Part shown: piece after piece, positions 34,561 through 43,865 of the stretch
Layout: each line of letters opens with the position of its first letter
Position numbering within the stretch: the stretch's first letter is position 1
Source: Henriciella marina DSM 19595
Lineage (GTDB): Bacteria; Pseudomonadota; Alphaproteobacteria; Caulobacterales; Hyphomonadaceae
Assembly (NCBI RefSeq): GCF_000376805.1
Contig: NZ_AQXT01000002.1
Span: 496,001 to 560,000, forward strand
DNA: 64,000 bases
Reading direction: 5' to 3'
Position numbers and translations under genes: made by a program
The notes under the pieces: model-generated
What the model was told of the DNA's origin: nothing
Seen by the model: only the letters and a program-made list of their open reading frames with translations
The model's database searches: none

Positions 34561-35927
34561 GCGCGCGTATCCTTGTTGTTGACGACATCCTAGCCAACCG
34601 ACGGCTGATGCAGGCCAAGCTTGAGGCGAAGTATTTTTCTGTCCTCCTGGCGGAAAACGGCCCGCAGGCACTGGAGATCGCGCGTGCGTCTGCCCCTGAG
34701 GTCATCCTGCTGGATGTCATGATGCCCGGCATGGATGGGTATGAAGTTTGTCGCCAGCTAAAAGGGTCTGCAGAGACCGCTCACATCCCCGTGGTCATGC
34801 TAACAGCGCTCAGCGAGACATCCGATCGCGTGCGCGGGCTTGATGCTGGCGCCGACGACTTTCTCACCAAGCCGATCGATGATTTCGCGCTCATGTCGAG
34901 GCTGAATGCGCTTCTGCGGTACAATGCGGTGACGACAGAGCTTCGCCAGCGTGAGGCGAGCGGGGTCAAATTTGGTGCCTTCAGTGAAGAAGAGAACGAT
35001 ACGCTGAACCGTGACGTCAATGTCCTCGTCGTCGACACGAACCCCTATAACGTAAAGCGCCTGCGCCAGCCGATCGAGGAGGCCGGGCACCGCGTCTTCA
35101 CGCTTGAGGAAGCAGAAGGTCTGAACAAGACCGGCAATGAGCGGCTCGATATCGTCCTGCTTGGGCTCAGCAATCAGGGTTATGATCCATTGCGGCTTTG
35201 CGCGCATCTGCGCACAAATGATACGACGCGCGCGCTATCCATCATCGTGACTGTTGAAGAACGCGATCAGGCCCTGGCTGGCCGCGCGCTTGAGCTTGGC
35301 GCGAGCGACATCATCCAGCAACCGCTTGCGCCCGAAGAGCTGCTGGCGCGCATTCGCACACAAACGCGGCGCTCACGTTATGTTGAAATCCTGCGCGCAC
35401 GCGTCGACAAGGGGCTGGAGCTTTCGGTGATCGACCAGCTCACAGGGCTCTACAATCGCCGTTACATGAATAACCAGCTTACGCTCTGGATGAAGCGGGC
35501 CGCGATGGGCGGAACGCCGCTGTCGGTAGTGTCTGTCGATATCGACCATTTCAAGAAGGTGAACGATGTCCACGGGCACGAAGCGGGCGATACGGTGCTG
35601 CAGGAGTTTGCCGAACGTCTGATGGCAAATGTTCGGCCCAAAGACATCGTCTGTCGTCCAGGCGGGGAAGAGTTTCTCGTCATCATGCCTGAGACGAATG
35701 GTGATCTGGCCTGCTCAGCCGCCGAACGGATCAGGCGCGCCATAGCTGCCGCGCCATTCGACGCGGGGACGCGCCGCTCTGGAGAGCTTGATGTCACGGT
35801 CAGTGCCGGCGTCGCGACGTTCCAGGGCGACGAGGATACGGTTGCCGACCTTCTGCGCCGGGCCGATGACGCGCTCTATCGCGCCAAGACGGCAGGGCGC
35901 AATCAGGTCAAAAGCATCGCTGCGTGA
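34557..35927 (+). CDS. pleD: PleD-type diguanylate cyclase response regulator
   Basis: Makes cyclic di-GMP from two GTP when phosphorylated. Layout of 456 residues: receiver 1 (about 1-125, phospho-Asp53), a pseudo-receiver (about 153-270) whose phospho position reads IVLLGLSN without Asp, and a GGDEF domain (about 288-455). The active site is GGEEF at 368-372, and an RxxD allosteric I-site is at 359-362. It overlaps divK. This matches Caulobacter PleD, which regulates flagellum loss and stalk formation. Confidence 0.95.
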   Translation: MSARILVVDDILANRRLMQAKLEAKYFSVLLAENGPQALEIARASAPEVILLDVMMPGMDGYEVCRQLKGSAETAHIPVVMLTALSETSDRVRGLDAGADDFLTKPIDDFALMSRLNALLRYNAVTTELRQREASGVKFGAFSEEENDTLNRDVNVLVVDTNPYNVKRLRQPIEEAGHRVFTLEEAEGLNKTGNERLDIVLLGLSNQGYDPLRLCAHLRTNDTTRALSIIVTVEERDQALAGRALELGASDIIQQPLAPEELLARIRTQTRRSRYVEILRARVDKGLELSVIDQLTGLYNRRYMNNQLTLWMKRAAMGGTPLSVVSVDIDHFKKVNDVHGHEAGDTVLQEFAERLMANVRPKDIVCRPGGEEFLVIMPETNGDLACSAAERIRRAIAAAPFDAGTRRSGELDVTVSAGVATFQGDEDTVADLLRRADDALYRAKTAGRNQVKSIAA

Positions 35928-35936
35928 GCTGGTAAA

Positions 35937-36407
35937 TCAGCCCGTGGACTTCAGCCGTTTGGTATATGCCTCCGTCACAACAAAGACGGCGCATGGCGCC
36001 TCGCGCAACATATCAGTGCTCTCAGACCCAAGCAGCAGGCGTTTCCACCAGGCTTTCTGATGGGACCCGATGACAATCAGGTCAGCGCCGATCTTCTTTG
36101 CATAGCTTGCCGCATCGCGTGATGGGTCCCCGTCCAGGACAGCTACAGTGGCGTTCGGCGCGTACTTGGCCTTCAGCGTCTCCAAGTCACTCCGGCGGCG
36201 CTGCGCGTCGGCACGATGAGCCTTGGTGTCGGCTTCCAGCGCCCCAGCGGCGTACGGAGACTCAAATGTTGTGATGAAGGGGTTTGAGTCGATCGCATGA
36301 AGCTCGCCAGATGTGGATGTCAGCTTCGCCGCCGTCTCCATTATCACGCTGGCCAGTTTGTCATCGATATCGATGACGGCGATGACCTTGTTGAAGTCGA
36401 GAGCCAT
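35937..36407 (-). CDS. universal stress protein family (UspA)
   Basis: A 156-residue Usp domain, with the nucleotide-binding segment DLIVIGSHQK followed by WWKRLLLGSESTDMLREAPCAVFVV, a G-x2-G-x9-G-S/T pattern typical of ATP-binding Usp proteins. No other domain is present. It converges with pleD (10 bases) and lies downstream of rpmG, separated by the rpmG terminator. Confidence 0.9.
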   Translation of the reverse strand: MALDFNKVIAVIDIDDKLASVIMETAAKLTSTSGELHAIDSNPFITTFESPYAAGALEADTKAHRADAQRRRSDLETLKAKYAPNATVAVLDGDPSRDAASYAKKIGADLIVIGSHQKAWWKRLLLGSESTDMLREAPCAVFVVTEAYTKRLKSTG

Positions 36408-36485
36408 ATGTCACCTCCTGTTGTCAGCCAGTATAACAGCTTAAACCTGATCTGGCTCCATACGTAAATTCCGCAATCGGGCAAA

Positions 36486-36512
36486 GAAAAAGCCGGGCGT
36501 CTGGCCCGGCTT
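36486..36512 (-). terminator. rho-independent terminator after rpmG
   Basis: A 9-bp perfect stem (AAGCCGGGC at 36490-36498 with GCCCGGCTT at 36504-36512) and a 5-base loop. On the minus strand it is followed by TTTCTTTGC. It is 29 bases past the rpmG stop. Confidence 0.8.
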
Positions 36513-36540
36513 GTCCTGAAAAACGATATTAGGGGCAGAT

Positions 36541-36708
36541 CTACTTGATCTTGCCCTCCTTGAATTCGACGTGCTTCTTCGCGACGGGGTCGTACTTCCG
36601 CATCACCAGCTTTTCGGTGATGTTGCGGGGGTTCTTTTTCGTGACGTAGAAAAAGCCCGTCCCGGCAGTCGAGTTCAGGCGAATCTTGATGGTTGTCGGC
36701 TTGGCCAT
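36541..36708 (-). CDS. rpmG: 50S ribosomal protein L33
   Basis: Large-subunit protein of 55 residues, starting [13 protein letters not shown] and containing [20 protein letters not shown] and a C-terminal KEGKIK. There are no Cys pairs, so this is the zinc-free form. The gene is below 60 residues but has a strong promoter match upstream and a terminator downstream, so it is a single-gene unit. The rnr-NUDIX-rpmG neighbourhood is common in Alphaproteobacteria. Confidence 0.96.
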   Translation of the reverse strand: MAKPTTIKIRLNSTAGTGFFYVTKKNPRNITEKLVMRKYDPVAKKHVEFKEGKIK

Positions 36709-36752
36709 GACGGTTGCTCTTACTCGCGTGTTCTAAGAAATTCGAAGGGCGC

Positions 36753-36781
36753 TTATTGGAGGGCTACCCGATTAAAGTCAA
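36753..36781 (-). promoter_or_regulatory. promoter for rpmG
   Basis: On the minus strand TTGACT (36776-36781), a 17-base spacer and CAATAA (36753-36758), 45 bases before the ATG of rpmG. The -35 matches the housekeeping consensus well. Confidence 0.6.
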
Positions 36782-36814
36782 GCGCCTGTCCGCACCGGCG
36801 GAGCGCAGGCTCTA

Positions 36815-37543
36815 TCAAATGCGGTCCTGAGAATGGCCGCCGGCCGTCCAGCGCAGAAATGGCGGGCGCAGCGCACCGACATCGGACTGTTTCAGCCGCT
36901 CGCCGATCTCGCCCAGCATAAAGCGTGTGACGTTGGGAAGATCGAGTGCCAAGGCGTCTTTGAGCGTGACCCATTGCAAGTCATGCAGCTCCGCGCCGTC
37001 AACGGGCGGGCGTTCATCGATGAGTACATCTTCCGCCTCGGCCATGAAGAAACGGGCATCGAAGCGCTTTGGCCGATAGGGCGGGGTGACGGCCCTGCCG
37101 ATCATGGTGAACCCTGCAAGGCAGGGGGCTGCGCCTTGGTCGGCGTATTTCTGCCAGTCGGTGGCGGGCTTGCCAGGAAAGGCATTGGCGCGTCCGACGA
37201 TCAGGCCGGTTTCCTCGAACGTTTCCCTGATAGCCGTGAGACCGAAGGCGCGGGGCTTGCGGCGGGTCTTGTGCGCAACTTTCTGATGCTCGGTGTCGCG
37301 AAGCTCACTCAAGGACGGCACGCGCCCATCGGCGGTGTCGACGCGTCCGCCCGGAAAAACGTACTTATCCGGCATGAAGGTGTGACCACCAGAGCGCTTG
37401 CCCATCAGAACGCGCGGCTGTGCCTGGTCGCGGCGAATCAGGATGAGCGTCGAGGCATCTTTCGGTCGCGGCGTGGGACGATCAGTGATGATGACATCGC
37501 CGTCGCCTTCCTTGTCAAAGGCCGTACCGAGTTTGCGGGCCAT
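36815..37543 (-). CDS. NUDIX hydrolase
   Basis: A 242-residue NUDIX-fold protein. The start of the box, FPGGRVDTAD, is separated by an insert (about 75-100) from the helix AIRETFEETGLIVG that carries the catalytic RExxEE. Such split boxes are seen in NUDT19-like and related acyl-CoA or nucleotide hydrolases; the substrate is not identifiable. The ATG at 37543 overlaps the rnr stop (TGATG), so the two are translationally coupled. Confidence 0.88.
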   Translation of the reverse strand: MARKLGTAFDKEGDGDVIITDRPTPRPKDASTLILIRRDQAQPRVLMGKRSGGHTFMPDKYVFPGGRVDTADGRVPSLSELRDTEHQKVAHKTRRKPRAFGLTAIRETFEETGLIVGRANAFPGKPATDWQKYADQGAAPCLAGFTMIGRAVTPPYRPKRFDARFFMAEAEDVLIDERPPVDGAELHDLQWVTLKDALALDLPNVTRFMLGEIGERLKQSDVGALRPPFLRWTAGGHSQDRI

Positions 37544-39810
37544 CAGCTCTTTCCTCCCTTGGCTCCCTTGCTGCGGGAGGTTTTCGGACGCGTCTTCTTG
37601 CGCGCTTTCGACATCTTGCCACGCGAGCGTCCTGGCGGACCAGACCTGCCGCCGCGCGAGGCAGGCGGTTTCTCGCCGGGGCGCGGGGGCAATGGGTCTG
37701 AGAGCACTTTCAGCAACAGGCCGCCCTGGAGCGGTGTGACCTCGGCAAGCTCAACCCTGACGACCTGTCCCATCTCAAAGCGCTTGCCAGAGCCGCGGGC
37801 GATCAGCGCCATCGCGCCTTCGCTGTGGACCCAGTAATCATTGGAGAGCTTGGAGATTGGCGAAAAGCCATCGGCGCCTGTGCCCCCAAGGCGGATAAAC
37901 AGGCCTGCGGGTGTCACACCTGTGATGCGGCCTTCGAACTCTGCCCCGACCTTGTCGGAGAGGTACAACGCCAGATACCGGTCGGTCGCCTCGCGCTCTG
38001 CGGCCATGGACCGGCGTTCGGTATCAACGAGATGGCTTGCAATGTCTTCGAGGGATGCCGCCATTTCCTTGGTGAGGCCATCTTCGCCAAGCCCGAGCGA
38101 CGAGATCAGTGCGCGGTGCACGATAAGGTCGCTATAGCGGCGGATGGGCGAGGTGAAGTGGGCGTACTTTGAGAGGTTCAGACCAAAATGTCCTGCATTC
38201 TCAGGGGCGTAAATGGCCTGGGACTGAGACCGCAGCACGATCTCTGAAATCGTGCCGGCATTCTCTGTCTCTTTGTGGTCACCCAACAGCCGGTTGAAAC
38301 GATGGGTCTGCGGGCGTTCGCCCAACGGCCATTTGATATCTAGCGTCTGAAGAAAATCTGCGAGCGCCGCCAGCTTGGCTTCTGAGGGCTGATCATGGAC
38401 CCGGTAGAGCAGGGGCGAGCCCTCTTTCTCCAGTGTTTCAGCGGCCGCAACATTTGCCTGGATCATGAATTCTTCGATGAGGCGATGTGCGTCGAAGCGT
38501 TCTTTCTCGATTATACCGGTCACGGTGCCATCCTCGCCGATCTCCACGCGCTTCTCTGGCAAGTCAAGCGCAAGCGGGGCGCGGATGTCGCGAGCCGTGC
38601 CAAGCGCCTCATAGGCGCCCCAGAGCGGCTTCAGAACGGTCTCCAGCCATGGCTCACCCGCACCGCCGGTCTTGCCGTCAATCGCGGCCTGAGCTTCTTC
38701 ATAGGAAAGCTTGGCGTGTGAGCGCATCGTGCCGCGGATGAACCGGTGAGAGCGTTTGGAGCCCGAGCCGTCGAACTTCATTTCGACGGCCATGCAGGGC
38801 CGGTCCTGTTCATCGACCAGTGAGCAGGCATCAGCAGAAAGCTCGAACGGGAGCATCGGCACAACGCGGTCAGGGAAGTAGGTGGAGTTGCCACGCTTCT
38901 GAGCTTCGCGGTCGAGTGCTGTACCTGGCCGGACATAAGCGGCAACGTCCGCAATCGCGACAATGACTTTCCAGCCATCGTCCAGCTTTTCGGCATAGAC
39001 GGCGTCATCATGATCGCGGGCATCATGCGGATCGATCGTAATCAGCGGGATTTTAGTGAGATCTTCGCGCGGGCTGGCGAGCGGCTTGATCGTCTCGGCT
39101 TCGTTCAGGACATCCTTTGGAAATTCGACAGGAATGTCATGGCCATGAATGGCGAGAAGCGAGGCGGCACGCGGATCGTCCATCCGGCCTAGAACCTCGG
39201 TTACGATACCAAAGGCGGGGCCGTTCGGTTTGCCGGGCTTGGGCATGGCGGTCACGAGGTCGCCATCTTCGGCGCCTTTCGCGTCGCTAGCGTCGATCAG
39301 AAGCGAACGTTTGTCTTTGCGGCTTGCAGGAACGATACGTCCACCGCGCGGCGTCTTTTCGAACCGGCCGGTGAGCTGCGACTGCTCATCGCGTTTTTCA
39401 AAGAGTTTCAGTAGCTTCGCGTGATATTCGCCATTGGCTTCATTGATGCGAGCAAGACCTTTGTCGCCGATACCGGGCGCGGGGCCCTTCGACTTTCCGC
39501 TGAAGCCGGCCAACCTGATTGGGGGACCAAAAGCGCCGTCGCGGCCAACGCTGCGAGCCATCAATTCGCCGTCGTCGTCGATCTTTTCGAAGACGATGAC
39601 GCCTGTGGGGGGCGGTGTATCTGCCTTGGCCCAGGCGCGTTTGCCCGTGCGTTCCAGAGTGCCGTCGTTTTCAAGATCCTTCAGGACCTGGCGCAATGTC
39701 TGGCGCTCACGTCCCTTTACATTCAGCCCACGGGCGATGTCCTGCTTCGTAGTGGCAGTTGGATTCTTGGCGATAAATTCGAGAACTGTTTCTCGGTCGG
39801 GAAAATTCAT
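37543..39810 (-). CDS. rnr: ribonuclease R
   Basis: 3'-5' processive exoribonuclease of the RNB family that degrades structured RNA. A winged helix (about 5-65, KQDIARGLNVKGRERQTLRQ) precedes cold-shock domains, the RNB domain with the catalytic DPHDARDHDDAVYAEKL, and a C-terminal S1 domain (about 635-715), ending in a Lys/Arg/Gly-rich tail. The frame opens to 39852; the ATG at 39810 gives 755 residues. It is coupled to the NUDIX gene. Confidence 0.96.
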   Translation of the reverse strand: MNFPDRETVLEFIAKNPTATTKQDIARGLNVKGRERQTLRQVLKDLENDGTLERTGKRAWAKADTPPPTGVIVFEKIDDDGELMARSVGRDGAFGPPIRLAGFSGKSKGPAPGIGDKGLARINEANGEYHAKLLKLFEKRDEQSQLTGRFEKTPRGGRIVPASRKDKRSLLIDASDAKGAEDGDLVTAMPKPGKPNGPAFGIVTEVLGRMDDPRAASLLAIHGHDIPVEFPKDVLNEAETIKPLASPREDLTKIPLITIDPHDARDHDDAVYAEKLDDGWKVIVAIADVAAYVRPGTALDREAQKRGNSTYFPDRVVPMLPFELSADACSLVDEQDRPCMAVEMKFDGSGSKRSHRFIRGTMRSHAKLSYEEAQAAIDGKTGGAGEPWLETVLKPLWGAYEALGTARDIRAPLALDLPEKRVEIGEDGTVTGIIEKERFDAHRLIEEFMIQANVAAAETLEKEGSPLLYRVHDQPSEAKLAALADFLQTLDIKWPLGERPQTHRFNRLLGDHKETENAGTISEIVLRSQSQAIYAPENAGHFGLNLSKYAHFTSPIRRYSDLIVHRALISSLGLGEDGLTKEMAASLEDIASHLVDTERRSMAAEREATDRYLALYLSDKVGAEFEGRITGVTPAGLFIRLGGTGADGFSPISKLSNDYWVHSEGAMALIARGSGKRFEMGQVVRVELAEVTPLQGGLLLKVLSDPLPPRPGEKPPASRGGRSGPPGRSRGKMSKARKKTRPKTSRSKGAKGGKS

Positions 39811-39870
39811 GAACCCTATATAGTGGATTCTTCGCGATTTTCCTGCATCCATTCAGCCTGGGTGGCGAAA

Positions 39871-40002
39871 TCAGATAACGAAGGCCAGGATCAGTCCCAT
39901 CGCAATGACGGCAGCGACCGTGGAGATCACGAGCACATACCGCACGCCTTTTCCCGTCTCGCCCTGGCGTGCTTCTTCTTCCTGTAGCTTTGGATCGGTC
40001 AT
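39871..40002 (-). CDS. 43-residue single-pass membrane peptide
   Basis: A short open frame (MTDPKLQEEEARQGETGKG, then a hydrophobic segment at about 22-43) between topA and rnr on the same strand. The acidic N-terminal half is followed by one transmembrane helix reaching the C-terminus. An AGGA site lies 8 bases before the ATG at 40002. It is too short for routine gene callers, but the spacing to both neighbours and the clear hydrophobic pattern support it. I recognise no family; similar small genes occur near topA in relatives, as far as I recall. Confidence 0.65.
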   Translation of the reverse strand: MTDPKLQEEEARQGETGKGVRYVLVISTVAAVIAMGLILAFVI

Positions 40003-40106
40003 GGTTTTCGTCCTATCATGCGCGCCCTGACATCTGCCCGGGCGAAAATTTCTCTGTCGTCTTCAAAATTGGTGCGACGTTCCAGATTGTAAAGCGATTC
40101 AAAGCT

Positions 40107-42677
40107 TTAAGACTCTTCCGCTTTTGATTTTACCGGCTTCTTCGCCGCGGGCTTCTTTTTCTTCGCGGGTGCCTTCTTCTTTTTGGCAGGCTTTTTCGCC
40201 TTCGCGTCAATCAGTTCGATGGCCTGCTCGAGCGTCACCGTGTCCGGCGTTGTCTCTTTGGGTAGCGTCGCATTGGTCTTCTTGTGCTTCACATAGGGCC
40301 CATATCGACCTTCATAGACGTGGATCGGCTCATCATCGGCCGGGTGTTTTCCCAGCTCCTTGAGGGGCTCTGCGCCGCGTCCGCCGCCGCGTTTTGCCTT
40401 TTTGTCCTCGATCAGCGTCACGGCGCGGTTAAGGCCGATATCGAACAGCTCTTCGACCGTCTGTACATTGGCAAAGGTGCGATGGTGCTGAACGTAGGGG
40501 CCATAGCGACCGAGATTGGCGCGGATCATCTCGCCATCGTCTGGGTGTTCACCGACGTCGCGTGGCAGTGACAAGAGCTGCACGCCGCGGGCAAGATCGA
40601 TCGACTGCGGCTCCCAGCCTTTGGGAACGCTGGTGCGTTTGGGCTTTTCATCCTCTCCAGCGGACATTTCAACGTAGGGGCCGAAACGTCCCGTCTTGAG
40701 GAAGACAGCTTCTCCGGTATCTGGATGAAGCCCGAGTTCCTCGCCCTCAGGGTTGATTGCGCCGTCCTTCTCACTGTCGGCAGAGAAGGGGCGGGTGAAC
40801 TTGCAATCTGGATAGCGCGAGCAGCCAACAAAAGCGCCGTGCCGGCCAAGCTTCAATGAAAGCTCACCCTCGCCGCAGAGCGGACATTCGCGTGGATTGG
40901 CTTTCGGATTACCGTTCTCATCTGTCCTTGGGAAGACATAAGGACCCAGCGCTTCGTTCAGCGCATCGAGCACATTCGAGACCCTGAGCTCTTTGGTGTC
41001 GGCAACCGCCGCCTCGAACTGAGTCCAGAATTCGCGGAGGAATGCCTTCCAGTCGAGCTTGCCGTCGGAGATGACGTCGAGCTGCTCTTCAAGCTCGGCG
41101 GTAAAGTCATATTCGACATAGCGGGCGAAGAAGTTTTCCAGAAAGGCGGTGACCAGACGGCCCTTGTCTTCCGGGATCAACTGCTTCTTCTCAAGCCGCA
41201 CATATTCGCGGTCTTCCAGCGTCGACAGGGTTGAGGCGTAGGTGGAAGGCCGGCCGATGCCGAGCTCCTCGAGCCGCTTGACGAGCGAGGCTTCGGTGAA
41301 GCGCGGCGGCGGCTGCGTGAAGTGCTGGTCCGATTTTGCTTCGATGAGGTCGGCGTGATCGCTTTCCTTCATCTTCGGCAGGCGGCCTTCGGCATCCTCA
41401 TCTTCGTCGCCGTCATCGCGGCCTTCGGTATAGAGCTTGATGAAGCCGTCGAACACAACGACCTGGCCTGTCGCCCGCAGTTGCGCGCGTTTGTCCTTCG
41501 ACATGAAGTCCAGCGTGGTGCGCTCGAAAACGGCCGCTTCCATCTGCGAGGCAACGGCGCGGCGCCAGATCAGGGTGTAGAGCTTCTTCAGGTCGCCATC
41601 GCCGCGATAGGCTTCGGGGCGGACGCTGAACTCTGTTGGCCGGATGGCTTCGTGCGCTTCCTGGGCGTTCTTCGCTTTCGACGAATAGCGGCGCGGCTTT
41701 TCAGGCAGGTAGCGCGCGCCATAGTCGCTTTCGATCTGCTTGCGAGAGGCCTGATAGGCCTCTTCAGCCATGTTCACGCCGTCGGTCCGCATATAGGTGA
41801 TGCGGCCTTCTTCGTAGAGCTTCTGGGCTGCGCCCATGGTCCGCTTGGCTGTGAAGCCGAGCTTACGGGAGGCTTCCTGTTGCAGCGTCGAGGTAATGAA
41901 AGGCGGCGGCGGGTTGCGTTTGACCGGCTTGGACTCAACGGAGCTGACCGAATAGCCGCCAATCTTGACCGCCTCGAGCGCCTTGGTCGCTGTCTCTTCG
42001 TTCGGCAGGGAGAACTTCTTCAAATTCTCGCCGTCGAGCGCATGAAGGCGCGCTTTGAAGCTGGTGCCATCCTTGGCGCGCAGATCGGCCTCAACTGACC
42101 AGTATTCCTGCGGCTGGAACGTCTCTATCTCAAGCTCGCGCTGGCAGATGATGCGCAAGGCCACCGATTGCACACGGCCAGCTGATCTCGACCCTGGCAG
42201 TTTGCGCCAAAGCACAGGCGACAGGTTGAACCCGACCAGATAATCAAGCGCGCGCCGGGCGAGATAGGCATCCACCAGTTCCTGGTCGATTTCCCGTGGC
42301 TGCTCCATCGCCGTGGTGACCGCGCTCTTTGTGATGGCATTGAAAACCACGCGTTCAACTGCGATGCCTTTCAGCGCTTTGCGTTTCTCCAGCGCTTCGA
42401 GAAGATGCCAGCTAATGGCCTCGCCTTCGCGATCAGGGTCAGTTGCAAGAATGAGTTTGTCGGCGGTCTTGGTCGCCTCGGCGATTTCCTTGATGCGGCT
42501 CGCCGACTTGGAATCGGCTTGCCAGATCATCTCGAAATCATTGTCGGGGTCGACCGAGCCGTCTTTGGAAGGAAGGTCTCGCACATGCCCGTAGGAGGCG
42601 AAGACCTTATAGTCCTTTCCAAGATACTTGTTGATCGTTTTCGCTTTTGCCGGCGACTCGACAACAACAACTTTCAT
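40107..42677 (-). CDS. topA: DNA topoisomerase I
   Basis: Type IA topoisomerase that relaxes negative supercoils. Layout of 856 residues: Toprim domain (VVVESPAKAKTI at 4-15, ATDPDREGE at 79-87), the active-site Tyr295 in GRITYMRTDG, one C-terminal four-Cys zinc finger (CPLCGEGE...GCSRYPDCKF, about 600-635), then several GRYGPYV repeats and a long Lys/Ala-rich tail (about 815-856). The tail is probably DNA-binding. In related genomes dprA is the upstream neighbour; here lptG is. Confidence 0.96.
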   Translation of the reverse strand: MKVVVVESPAKAKTINKYLGKDYKVFASYGHVRDLPSKDGSVDPDNDFEMIWQADSKSASRIKEIAEATKTADKLILATDPDREGEAISWHLLEALEKRKALKGIAVERVVFNAITKSAVTTAMEQPREIDQELVDAYLARRALDYLVGFNLSPVLWRKLPGSRSAGRVQSVALRIICQRELEIETFQPQEYWSVEADLRAKDGTSFKARLHALDGENLKKFSLPNEETATKALEAVKIGGYSVSSVESKPVKRNPPPPFITSTLQQEASRKLGFTAKRTMGAAQKLYEEGRITYMRTDGVNMAEEAYQASRKQIESDYGARYLPEKPRRYSSKAKNAQEAHEAIRPTEFSVRPEAYRGDGDLKKLYTLIWRRAVASQMEAAVFERTTLDFMSKDKRAQLRATGQVVVFDGFIKLYTEGRDDGDEDEDAEGRLPKMKESDHADLIEAKSDQHFTQPPPRFTEASLVKRLEELGIGRPSTYASTLSTLEDREYVRLEKKQLIPEDKGRLVTAFLENFFARYVEYDFTAELEEQLDVISDGKLDWKAFLREFWTQFEAAVADTKELRVSNVLDALNEALGPYVFPRTDENGNPKANPRECPLCGEGELSLKLGRHGAFVGCSRYPDCKFTRPFSADSEKDGAINPEGEELGLHPDTGEAVFLKTGRFGPYVEMSAGEDEKPKRTSVPKGWEPQSIDLARGVQLLSLPRDVGEHPDDGEMIRANLGRYGPYVQHHRTFANVQTVEELFDIGLNRAVTLIEDKKAKRGGGRGAEPLKELGKHPADDEPIHVYEGRYGPYVKHKKTNATLPKETTPDTVTLEQAIELIDAKAKKPAKKKKAPAKKKKPAAKKPVKSKAEES

Positions 42678-42746
42678 ACAGGGTGACCTCCAGAGCGCGG
42701 CGGAACTTGGGTGTGTGGCTGTTGCGTGTCAACCCGACAGCGCAAG

Positions 42747-43865
42747 CTATCCATCTTCGCGATAGGCCAGTACCGCAAGACTGGCAAACAACGCGAACAC
42801 GGCCGGGGCCCACGCCGCAACAAGCGGAGGCAGAGCGCCCGATGCGCCAAGACTGGAGGAGAACTGCATAATGAAAAAGACCGCAGCTGCAGCCAGCGCC
42901 CCTGCGGCGACCAGCCGGCTCGTGCCCCCGAGACGCGAAAGGCGCAGACAGACAATGGCCCCGATGAGCCCCATGGCGGTGAAGAAAACCGGCATGGCGG
43001 TCAGCCCATGGAGCCGCACCATGAAGCGTGAAGAATCAAGACCAGCCTGACTCGTCTGACGGATGAAGCCTGGCAGCTTCCAGAACCCGATCGTGTTTGG
43101 AGAGGTGAACCGGTCGAGCAGGCGGTCCGGGTCGAGGTCGGTCGGGATGGCAAGCGTGTCCATCTGCTCAGGCGGGCGGCCGGGCAGGTTTTCGGTGAGG
43201 TTTTCGATCTGCCAGAAGCCATCAATGATGCGGGCGCGCTCTGCATCGATTCGCCGGACGAACTCATAGCGGTCGGTCGGGCGGCCATCCTGATAGACGC
43301 GGCCTTCTTCCAGCATTTTCACGTCCCGGAAGATCTGCCCCGTTTCGTCGACAGACTGCGCGCTGATCACGATTTGCGTATTGCCATCGCCCTGGCGCAG
43401 CCAGACATCTTCGCGGCTGGAATCGACCCGCATGCCACCCGTGATGAGGATAGAGTTTCGCGATTGCTCAAACTGGTTCGAGAGCCGCGCCCCCAGAGGA
43501 TTGAGAACCATCATCGAAAAGAGACCCAGGACGACCGACAGCACGATGACAGGGGTCAAGAACTGCCAGGCCGACAACCCGCTGGCGCGGATAACAGAGA
43601 GCTCTGAGCGCGCATTGAGGCGGCTATAGGCAATCATCGCCGCGATCAGGATCGCGAAGGGCAGGGTCTGCTCGATGAGGCCGGGCAGTTTCATGAATGA
43701 GAGCCCGACCGCATTGATGGGAGAGAGGTCGACATCACCGCCCACGGTCCGAAGCTGCTCGACCACATCAACCAGAAGAATGGTTGCGGTGAAGACGGCG
43801 AGCACCAGAGCGAGCCCCGAAAGGAGCTGGAGTATGATGTAACGCTGGATCCGGGTGAGAAACAT
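42747..43865 (-). CDS. lptG: LPS export ABC transporter permease LptG
   Basis: Inner-membrane subunit of LptB2FG, which drives lipopolysaccharide from the membrane to LptC. It has 372 residues, six transmembrane helices (three N-terminal, three C-terminal from about 290) and a periplasmic jellyroll domain between them. The frame opens to 43961, but the ATG at 43865 overlaps the lptF stop (TAATG). topA follows 69 bases later, whereas lptD usually follows. Confidence 0.93.
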   Translation of the reverse strand: MFLTRIQRYIILQLLSGLALVLAVFTATILLVDVVEQLRTVGGDVDLSPINAVGLSFMKLPGLIEQTLPFAILIAAMIAYSRLNARSELSVIRASGLSAWQFLTPVIVLSVVLGLFSMMVLNPLGARLSNQFEQSRNSILITGGMRVDSSREDVWLRQGDGNTQIVISAQSVDETGQIFRDVKMLEEGRVYQDGRPTDRYEFVRRIDAERARIIDGFWQIENLTENLPGRPPEQMDTLAIPTDLDPDRLLDRFTSPNTIGFWKLPGFIRQTSQAGLDSSRFMVRLHGLTAMPVFFTAMGLIGAIVCLRLSRLGGTSRLVAAGALAAAAVFFIMQFSSSLGASGALPPLVAAWAPAVFALFASLAVLAYREDG

